A stretch of DNA of 7,333 nt from Opitutaceae bacterium (GTDB taxonomy: Bacteria > Verrucomicrobiota > Verrucomicrobiia > Opitutales > Opitutaceae). The position numbers and the translations under genes are program-made. Under the pieces are notes generated by a model, which did no database searches, was not told the DNA's origin, and saw nothing but the letters and a program-made list of their open reading frames with translations. The stretch is from the NCBI GenBank assembly GCA_031254955.1, contig JAIRTK010000101.1, positions 1 through 7,333 on the forward strand. Reading direction: 5' to 3'. Shown here in pieces: positions 1 to 6,100 of the stretch (the first letter of the stretch is position 1; every line of letters begins with the position of its first letter).

Positions 1-657
1 CTCGTCCCCTTCATCGCCACCGTGCAACGCGAAGCCGAAGTGCTGCAACTCCTCTCCAACGCGCCACCCGGCCCGCAAACCCGCCACAAACCCGGCGAAC
101 TATCCTGCCTCCTCACCCAACTCACCATACCCGCGAACGCCGGAATCTGGATCGACGGCAAACCCGCCCGCCCCGGCACACCCCAAAACCCGCTCGCCCC
201 AGCGCCAAGCGCGACCCTCGCCTTCCGCATCGACGACGCGACGATCGCCATGCGTATTCTTTATGCGGATACAACCCAAGGCGCGCCCGCCCGCCTCGAA
301 CTAGTCGAAGAATCCAAAACACACCCCGCCCGCCGCCTCACAATCATCCACGACGAAAAAGAACCGCGCGGACGCGCCAGCACGATTGTCTGGCTGCGCG
401 CCGCCGAAAACCTCGACGACGCCGGCTTCGCAAACTTCATCCACGACTTTGCCGCCGCCGCCGCCACCGCGCGCATCGAAAACGACATCGCCCGCGTCAC
501 CGCCGCCGGCCTGCGCGGCCCGATGCGCATCGAAGCCGACATCGTGAAACAACAACGCCTCCACCTCGAAGGCGGCGAACCCCGCCCCGCCCTGCTAACC
601 ATCAACAACCGCGAAATCGGCCTCGAAATCCTCGGCGAATTTTTGCCGCCGCCATGA
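1..657 (+). CDS. Unrecognised protein, C-terminal 218 residues (5' end outside window)
   Basis: The frame is open from base 1 (LVPFIATVQREAEVL...), so the gene starts left of the window. A GTG at 22 could act as a start, but nothing like a ribosome binding site precedes it and the frame continues upstream. The stop is TGA at 655-657. I do not recognise a family. The visible part alternates short beta-like stretches (TIAMRILYAD, ARLELVEES, RRLTIIHDE, TIVWLRAAE) with one probable amphipathic helix (FANFIHDFAAAAATARIEN). It ends in further strand-like segments (GPMRIEADIV, PALLTINNREIGLEIL). This reads like the beta-rich C-terminal domain of a larger enzyme, for example a glycan-degrading lyase or hydrolase. 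That guess leans mainly on the symporter gene just downstream on the same strand. No catalytic motif and no membrane segment is visible. The TGA overlaps an ATG at 654 (ATGA), which is the alternative upstream start of the next frame. Confidence 0.75.
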   Translation, partial: LVPFIATVQREAEVLQLLSNAPPGPQTRHKPGELSCLLTQLTIPANAGIWIDGKPARPGTPQNPLAPAPSATLAFRIDDATIAMRILYADTTQGAPARLELVEESKTHPARRLTIIHDEKEPRGRASTIVWLRAAENLDDAGFANFIHDFAAAAATARIENDIARVTAAGLRGPMRIEADIVKQQRLHLEGGEPRPALLTINNREIGLEILGEFLPPP

Positions 658-767
658 ACACCCGCTCCGCCCCGCCCCACCTCCCCCGCCCCGCCGCGCC
701 ACTCCCCCCCGCCCGCCGCGCCGCCCCCCCCTCTCCTCAACGAAAACACCCAACGCCAACACCACCC
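658..767. other. C-rich spacer between the first two genes
   Basis: About 110 nt separate the first stop from the preferred symporter start. The plus strand carries C runs at 670-673, 675-678, 683-687, 689-692, 704-710 and 724-731, so the minus strand is a strong G-quadruplex candidate. The same bases can be read as a 38-residue Pro/Arg-rich extension of the symporter from an ATG at 654. No -10/-35 promoter and no Shine-Dalgarno sequence is visible. The short gap suggests the two plus-strand genes are co-transcribed. Confidence 0.6.
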
Positions 768-2312
768 ATGACCCCCGACCTCGCCACCGCCACCTTCACC
801 CCGCGCACGCTTTCGCTGCCCGACTACATCATGCTCGCGCTCTACTTCGCGCTCAACCTCGGCATCGGCTGGTGGTGCGCGCGACGCAAAAAAAACTCCG
901 CCGGCGACTACTTCCTCGGCGGCGGACGCGTCCTCTGGTGGGCGGCGGCCATCAGCTTTTTCGCCACCTCGACCAGCAGCATCAGCTTCATGGCCCTGCC
1001 CGCCAAAGCCTACGACACCGACTGGCTCGCATTCGGCTCTGCCCCGGCGCAAGCCCTCGCCGGCATCCTGGTCGGCCTCGTATTTGTCACCGGACTGCGC
1101 CGCATGAACATGACCACGATCTACTCCTATCTGGAACGCCGCTACGACCGCCGCGTGCGCCTGCTCGGCGCGGGACTCGGCGTCTTCCTCAAAGTAGGCG
1201 GACGCATGAGCGTCGTGCTCCTGCTGCCCGCGCTCGCGCTCTCCACCGTCACCGGCCTCAACGTTTACCTGAGCATCGCGCTCATGGGCGGCGTGACCAC
1301 CATCTACGCCCTGGAAGGCGGCTTCGAAGCCGTCATCTGGACGGAAGTGCTGCAAGTCCTCGTAACCTTCGGCGGCGTCGCCGTGGCCCTCTGGTTCCTC
1401 GCGCACGGCGTGGACGGCGGCCTCTCCGGCATCATCGCAAACGGCATGGCGGCGGACAAATTCCGCGCCCTCTCCTGGGAACCGGAACTCACCCAGCCGA
1501 CGCTCCTCGTCTTCATCGGCATGTTCTTCGCGACCATCTTCACGCAAATCTCCGACCAGCCGCTCATGCAACGCATGCTCGCCTCCGCCAACGTAAAAGA
1601 AGCCAGGCGCACCGTCATCATCGGCAACACCATCGGCCTCGCCAGCTCGGTGGTCTTCTTCTTTGTCGGCTCGTCGCTGTGGGTGTTTTACCAAGCCCAC
1701 CCCGGACGCCTCGAAGCCGGCCTGCCGAACGACGCGATCTTCCCCTACTTCATCGCCAACGAACTGCCGCGCGGCGTGGTCGGCCTGATCGTGGCGGGCC
1801 TGTTCGCCGCGTCGATGGGCGCGCTCAGCAGCATCCTCAACGCCACGGCCTCGGTGGTCGTGTCCGACTTCCAAGGCACCCTCCGGCCACGCTCGACCGA
1901 ACGCCACCGGGTGCGCCTCGCGCGCGCCACGACACTCATCTGCGGCGTGATCGCCACCGCCTCGGCCATGTATCTCGCCAGCCTGAACGTCGCCTCGCTC
2001 TGGGACCAGTTCATCAAACTCGTCGCGCTAATCGGCGGCGGCTTCCCCGGCGTGTTCGCGCTCGGCCTGCTCACGCGCCGCGCCAACGCCACCGGCGTGA
2101 TGGTCGGCGCCGTCGCGAGCATCGGCGTGACCTGGTGGGTGCAGAGCCATACGGCGACCAACCCCTTCTTCCACGGCTTCGTCGCCATCGCCACCTGCAT
2201 GCTCATCGGCTACATCACCAGCCTGCTGACCGCGCGCGCCACCGACAAAAAACCCCTCGCCGGCCTGACCCTCTGGGACCGCAGCCCCAAAGAACTGGCA
2301 AAAATTGACTGA
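768..2312 (+). CDS. Sodium:solute symporter (SSS/SLC5-type), 514 aa
   Basis: This is an inner-membrane Na+-coupled importer of an organic solute; the substrate cannot be read from sequence. From ATG 768 there are 13 hydrophobic segments, the usual number for the SSS family, at roughly residues 18-38, 55-78, 87-110, 132-162, 165-185, 188-213, 243-262, 281-308, 335-365, 387-405, 411-435, 442-459 and 466-488. Family-typical stretches are GDYFLGGG (46-53), the TSSISFMALPA region (69-79), LEGGFEAVIWTEVLQ (182-196), DQPLMQR (263-269) and AASMGALSSILNA (347-359). The Ser pair in the last stretch (354-355) lies where SSS proteins place Na+-site serines. An in-frame ATG at 654 would add 38 Pro/Arg-rich residues. 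I prefer 768 because it leaves a normal short N-terminus before helix 1, although neither start has a clear ribosome binding site. The gene follows the first one on the same strand, so its solute may be a product of that enzyme or pathway (inference). A sugar, sugar acid or similar solute is likely, but other SSS substrates are possible. Confidence 0.93.
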   Translation: MTPDLATATFTPRTLSLPDYIMLALYFALNLGIGWWCARRKKNSAGDYFLGGGRVLWWAAAISFFATSTSSISFMALPAKAYDTDWLAFGSAPAQALAGILVGLVFVTGLRRMNMTTIYSYLERRYDRRVRLLGAGLGVFLKVGGRMSVVLLLPALALSTVTGLNVYLSIALMGGVTTIYALEGGFEAVIWTEVLQVLVTFGGVAVALWFLAHGVDGGLSGIIANGMAADKFRALSWEPELTQPTLLVFIGMFFATIFTQISDQPLMQRMLASANVKEARRTVIIGNTIGLASSVVFFFVGSSLWVFYQAHPGRLEAGLPNDAIFPYFIANELPRGVVGLIVAGLFAASMGALSSILNATASVVVSDFQGTLRPRSTERHRVRLARATTLICGVIATASAMYLASLNVASLWDQFIKLVALIGGGFPGVFALGLLTRRANATGVMVGAVASIGVTWWVQSHTATNPFFHGFVAIATCMLIGYITSLLTARATDKKPLAGLTLWDRSPKELAKID

Positions 2313-2339
2313 ACCGAAATGCCGCGGACACTTTTAAAG

Positions 2340-2357
2340 CCGGCGCCTGCGCGCCGG
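2340..2357 (+). terminator. GC-rich hairpin 28 nt after the symporter stop
   Basis: CCGGCGC (2340-2346) and GCGCCGG (2351-2357) form a perfect 7-bp stem with a CTGC loop. No T-run follows, so this is not a canonical intrinsic terminator. Its position fits a transcript-end hairpin (3' stabiliser, or Rho-assisted stop). It might also be a small dispersed palindrome. Confidence 0.4.
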
Positions 2358-2423
2358 AGACCGCCGCGTCCCACCAGTGCCCCCCACCCCAATGAGAAAG
2401 CCCCTCTTGGAAGGACAGCCCCC

Positions 2424-2495
2424 ATGCCCTCCGTCACAGGTAAAATCGAACGGCCCGGAAGCCGTCCCTTCAAAAAGACATTTCAAATACGTTAA
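2424..2495 (+). CDS. Possible 23-residue small protein or gene remnant
   Basis: The frame ATG 2424 to TAA 2493-2495 encodes MPSVTGKIERPGSRPFKKTF followed by QIR. It is preceded by GGAAGGA (2409-2415), 8 nt before the ATG, which is the best Shine-Dalgarno match in the window and better than those of the large genes. The peptide is basic and has no membrane segment. The TAA lies immediately before the GCGAAAAG tandem units, as if a repeat element had joined or truncated a gene here. It could be a genuine small protein, a leader peptide, the 5' remnant of a lost gene, or chance. No promoter is evident and the product is unrecognised. Confidence 0.25.
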   Translation: MPSVTGKIERPGSRPFKKTFQIR

Positions 2496-2523
2496 CCGCG
2501 AAAAGCGCGAAAAGACGCGAAAT
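2492..2523 (+). repeat. Short tandem CGCGAAAAG units
   Basis: After TTAAC come three consecutive 7-10-nt units: CGCGAAAAG (2497-2505), CGCGAAAAGA (2506-2515) and CGCGAAA (2516-2522). A related purine-rich stretch begins the same way at 2691 (TTAATCGCGGAAGGGCGGAAGG). Purine-rich intergenic arrays of the 'AACCGCGAAAAGCGCGAAAAG' style recur in many environmental bacterial genomes; membership of that class is inference. Confidence 0.6.
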
Positions 2524-2529
2524 TTTTAC

Positions 2530-2592
2530 GATTTGGTCGACCAAATGAGGGATTGGGTCGAGCAAACGGGGGATTGGGTCGACCCAAGACTT
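2530..2592. repeat. Three tandem 21-bp units centred on GTCGA dyads
   Basis: Three consecutive 21-nt units start at 2530, 2551 and 2572, each opening with GATTKGGTCGA. The core GTCGA falls at 2536, 2557 and 2578, an exact 21-bp spacing or two helical turns. Units 1 and 2 match at 17 of 21 positions. Unit 1 contains the perfect 16-nt palindrome ATTTGGTCGACCAAAT (2531-2546). Unit 3 contains the perfect 14-nt palindrome TTGGGTCGACCCAA (2574-2587). Unit 2 is an imperfect dyad. Regular spacing on one DNA face plus dyad symmetry resembles operator or iteron DNA, but no regulator or replication gene is in the window. It could equally be a dispersed repeat. Confidence 0.7.
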
Positions 2593-2597
2593 GAGCG

Positions 2598-2640
2598 GCC
2601 TCCGTCCGTTTGGCGGGACAGCCTCCGTACCGCCAAACGG
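2598..2640. repeat. 11-bp perfect inverted repeat with duplicated GCCTCCGT
   Basis: CCGTTTGGCGG (2606-2616) pairs perfectly with CCGCCAAACGG (2630-2640) across a 13-nt loop. The octamer GCCTCCGT occurs just before the left arm (2598-2605) and again inside the loop (2621-2628). No T-run follows on the plus strand. It looks like a REP-type palindromic unit, or a hairpin that could stop transcription approaching from either convergent gene. Confidence 0.65.
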
Positions 2641-2682
2641 CTCCATCTCATTCGGTTCGGGTATAATTAAGGGTGGTTTGAA

Positions 2683-2781
2683 AAACCGGTTTAATCGCGG
2701 AAGGGCGGAAGGATGGAAACGAGGAAATCATTTAGTAGCGATTGATTTTCAAAAAATTCCGCATTTCCGCCTCTCCGGTTT
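2683..2781. repeat. 99-bp imperfect palindromic element
   Basis: Outer arms AAACCGG (2683-2689) and CCGGTTT (2775-2781) are perfect complements. Inside them, GCGGAAGGGCGGAA (2697-2710) pairs 12 of 14 with TTCCGCATTTCCGC (2757-2770). The centre has a further stem, GGAAATCA (2723-2730) with TGATTTTC (2743-2750), including one G-T wobble. Three nested stems in 99 bp suggest a small palindromic mobile-type unit or a structured RNA. No open frame of interest lies inside, and the interior is AT-richer than the flanks. Confidence 0.55.
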
Positions 2782-2808
2782 CGGCCACTCACGGGCTTGT
2801 CTCGGAGA

Positions 2809-2856
2809 AAGTCGGTTTGAGTCGATTTAAATCGGTTCTAAGTCGATTCTAAGTCG
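2809..2856 (+). repeat. Tandem 10-11-bp array, consensus AAGTCGRTTYT
   Basis: Four full units and one partial unit follow each other: AAGTCGGTTT (2809), GAGTCGATTT (2819), AAATCGGTTCT (2829), AAGTCGATTCT (2840) and AAGTCG (2851). The period equals about one helical turn. A short hairpin, CGGGC (2862-2866) with GCCCG (2870-2874), follows directly. The role is unknown; it may be a protein-binding array or a simple slippage expansion. Confidence 0.6.
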
Positions 2857-2949
2857 CGCCTCGGGCTTGGCCCGGCCTCTTTGCGTGACAGCAGAAGATA
2901 ACCGACTTGCTCGAAACCCTTGGTTTTCGCCATGTCTGATGCCATGCGA

Positions 2950-3079
2950 AGCCGGTAGGGAGGCCTCTCCGAGGTCTCCGCAAAAACGCCCCGCCGTCCC
3001 CATACTGCCCCGCTTCCCCCATGAAAGTTCCACCCCCGCCCCGCCCGGCGGAGGCCTCGGAGAGGCCTCCCTACCGGCT
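2950..3079. repeat. 32-bp inverted repeat with self-complementary arms
   Basis: The left arm (2950-2981) and the right arm (3048-3079) are reverse complements at 31 of 32 positions; the exception is T2975. They flank a 66-nt centre (2982-3047). Each arm is itself a hairpin. In the right arm, GGAGGCCTC (3050-3058) and GAGGCCTCC (3062-3070) form a perfect 9-bp stem with a 3-nt loop. The left arm carries the same stem with one change. The right arm ends 60 nt beyond the protease stop, so the structure could end the protease transcript and also block read-through from the other side. The near-identity of the arms suggests a recent insertion of a paired palindromic repeat or MITE-like unit. No transposase is present and no clear target-site duplication was seen. 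Confidence 0.75.
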
Positions 3080-3139
3080 GCGGGCATTTTTGGAAGCGAC
3101 TTGGGTTTTTGCAAGGGCAGGGGGCGCGGCGTCCGTGTG

Positions 3140-6100
3140 TCAACGGCGCGGGCGGGGGGAACGCAATCCGGCCAGCGCGGCAAAGGCGAGCAGGAACCAC
3201 GGCGAGGGCGCGCCGCCGCCGGAGCTGGTGCTTTGGGTGCCCGTGTTGCCTCCCGTGCCTATGCCGCTGCCGCCTCCTCCGCCCGTGCCACCGCCGCCGT
3301 AGGGCGGATAGACGGTGCCGCTGGAGACCAGGGCCAGGGTGCTGACCTCGAAGCGTCCGTTATCCTTCAGATTGATTTTGCGGATGAGGCCGTTGCCGGA
3401 ATCGGCGACGAGAAGATAGCCGTCGGGGGACATGGTGACGGCTTCCGGGTGGCTGAACAGCGCGGTCGTGCCCGTGCCGTTCATGGCTCCGGTGATGCCG
3501 GCCACGCCGGCAATCGTCCGAACCTCGGTCGAGGCCATGTGGATGCGCCTGATGGTGGAGTTGCCCGTATCGGCCACATAAAGATACTCCCCGAGCACGC
3601 AAACGCCGCGCGGATTGTTGAAGCGCGCCTCGTCGCCCGTGCCGTCCGTCCAGCCGGGGATTTCGGGCGCTCCGGCGATGGTGTCGAGCGGTCGGTCGGT
3701 TGCGTTCATGCAGACGCGAATGGTGTGGTTGCCCGAATCCGCAATGAAGATGTTATACACATCGTCCAATGCGATGCCGGATGGCATATAAAACAACTGG
3801 CCTTCGGAGCAAAGCCCGTCGGTCGTCCCGGTTTTATACAACGTCCCAGCCGTCACGTAGGTGCTGCCGCTTGATGTGATGGTCCAAATCAACTGGGCGG
3901 CCTCGTCGGAAATGCACGTGTAGCCGTTGGGTAATGTCGCTATCCCGGCGGGCCGGTCGTAGAGGGCGACCGTGCCGTCCGTGCCTGATATTTCGACGGT
4001 CGGGGTCTGGTGTATGGTGCCGGAGAAAACCGAGACGGCGGCGCTGCCGTCCAGGGCTATTTTGCGGATGACGTTGTTGCCCGCGTCGGCCACGTAGAGG
4101 CTGTTGGTCACGCGGTCGTGCGAGAGGGCGGCGGGGGAATCGAAGCGGGCGCTGGTGCCCGGCGCCCCGGTGGTGCCGCTCAGGCGCGGCCAGCCGGCCA
4201 GCGTGCTGATTCTCCCGGTGGACAATTCGATTTTCTGCACGGTGTGGAGGGTGTCGTCCGTCACGTAAAGGTTGCCGGCCAAATCGCAGGCGAGGCCGGT
4301 CGGATGGGGGAGCGGCGTCGCGTCGATGATGAGGCGGGCGGCATTGCTGAATATACTGCCCAAGGGATTGGAGGCCTCGAAGCGGTAGAGGATGCCGTCC
4401 ATCCACGCGGCCACGTCGCGGATGACCAGCGTGCCCGTTTGCACCCCGGAATAACTTCCTCCGTCGGAAACATCCTCCCACGTCTCTCCGCCATCGAACG
4501 AGCTTTGCCACTTGATGGTCGCGGCGGGGGAGGCGAGGACGGACGCCCTTAGCATGACGGTCTGCCCGGCGAGCGCGGTGACGGGGGGCAGCGGCTCGGC
4601 GAGGCGCGGCGAGCCTTCGAACGGGGCGGCCAGGTTGATGGACAGATTATATTGCCCGACGCTGCCGTAGGCGCTGAAGCCGTCGGTGCGCGGGTCGCGG
4701 TAGCCCGCGCCCCAAGCTTTGATATAATAGGTTTTCCCGGCGTTGAGGGTGACATTGAGTTCCGTGTCCATGCGGGGGGCGGCGGTGTCGCTGGCGACAA
4801 TAAATCCCCCGGTCTCATCCCGAAGCTCAAGGGCGATTTTCAGCGTGGGCATAAACTCCGTAAGGATCGCGTTGATGGAGGTGGTATAATAAGTTTGCTC
4901 CGTCGGGACAGTGAACCTGTGGAAATTGACATCGGAGGCGTCGGTGATGACCGCCGGGGTGTTGAGGCTCCATGTCGTCGGACCGGTTTTTTTGGTGATC
5001 GCTTTGGCTGTCTGGCGGGTGCCCCCGTGCCCGTCGTTTATAAAGGCAAGCCCGCCCTTGGTGCTGTTTTCCAGCGGGGCGTGGATCACCGCGAGGTCGT
5101 CCTGCTCGGAGTTGTTTGCGTCCTCGTATTCGCCACGGCTCCATTGGACCACGGTCGCGTGATAGGGGGCGCCCATGATCGGCCCCCACGACAAGGGGCG
5201 CGAGCCGTGCCCCAAATTATATTCCCCATCGACGTTCGCCCCTCCGCCGTGATGTGCCAGCCCCACGGTATGGCCCAGTTCGTGCGCAATGGCCATGGCG
5301 ACGGTTTTCATGTTGGTATTAAACACCCAGCATGTCTCGTCAGGGGGGTCTTTATTGACTCCGAATGAGTCAACCCATGCCATGCCGCCCACTTTTTCAT
5401 TCGTTTTTTTGATATACCATGCATCAGTCGGCGTGATGATGCAACGCATGCGCCTGTCTGCGGGAGTGCCTGTATAAACGCTCAGACTGGTGGTTATATT
5501 TACATTAAACGGGCTGTAAGCTTCGCTCACGCTTTTCCAGATTTGTTCGATTTCATAAGCGGTCAGGTTGGCCGGTTGCACTTTAATTGGTCCGCCATCA
5601 GTGAAACCACTGTTCCACGACGTGCCTGTCACCTCTTCGCCGTCGAAATCCAGATAGAAAACATCCTTGGCTCCGGGGCGGCTTTCCAATCGCGGGATGG
5701 CCGGCGCCGCTGCTTGGGCGGGGCGGATGTTGTTCAGGTCGTCAGGCTCCTTGGGAATGCCGACGCAGCGCACGTTGCTCAGTGGCTGCCGTTTTATCTG
5801 GCCCCGGCTTTCCGATGTGGTCGCGAGGGTGTAGGCCATTCCCCTTTCTCCTTTGGCTGGCAGTTCCACAAAGCCGGTGAGGGCGCCGTCCTTGGCGGCG
5901 AGCCAGAAAAACGCCTGGTCATTCGCCAGCGAGACGCCGCCGACGCGCAGGGAATACTCGTCATTGACGACCAGCGTCACCCGGCCTTGCAGCACGCCGT
6001 CCTCGCCAAGGTCGATTGACACCAGGCTGCCTTTTTCCAGCGTCGGCAGCAGCGAGAGGGCGGGGGCGATGTCGATCGCGGTGATCGGATAACCGCGCGC

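Noticed and set aside
261..1907. 548-codon open frame on the minus strand
   Set aside because: It lies antisense to the first gene and the symporter. Its composition (Arg, Gly, Glu, His-rich, no domain pattern) is typical of the reverse strand of GC-rich genes.
872..2308. 478-codon plus-strand frame overlapping the symporter
   Set aside because: It is a +1-type shadow full of Arg/His/Pro low-complexity sequence, while the symporter frame has clear membrane helices and family motifs.
2639..2667. TATAAT at 2662-2667 as a plus-strand promoter
   Set aside because: The hexamer is perfect, but at 17-bp spacing the -35 position reads GGCTCC, and no gene follows on the plus strand.
2377..2670. 97-codon frame with a seven-residue repeat (DLVDQMR, DWVEQTG, DWVDPRL)
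   Set aside because: The peptide repeat is explained by the 21-bp DNA repeat, which is a multiple of three. The frame crosses several unrelated repeats and has no ribosome binding site, so a protein is unlikely though not excluded.
2492..2856. Possible CRISPR array from the clustered repeats
   Set aside because: Units are 9-21 bp, directly abutting without unique spacers, and differ from one another; no cas gene is present.
2867..3874. 335-codon plus-strand frame
   Set aside because: It starts in the repeat region and runs antisense through the protease propeller with Gly/Ala/Arg-rich content; no family features.
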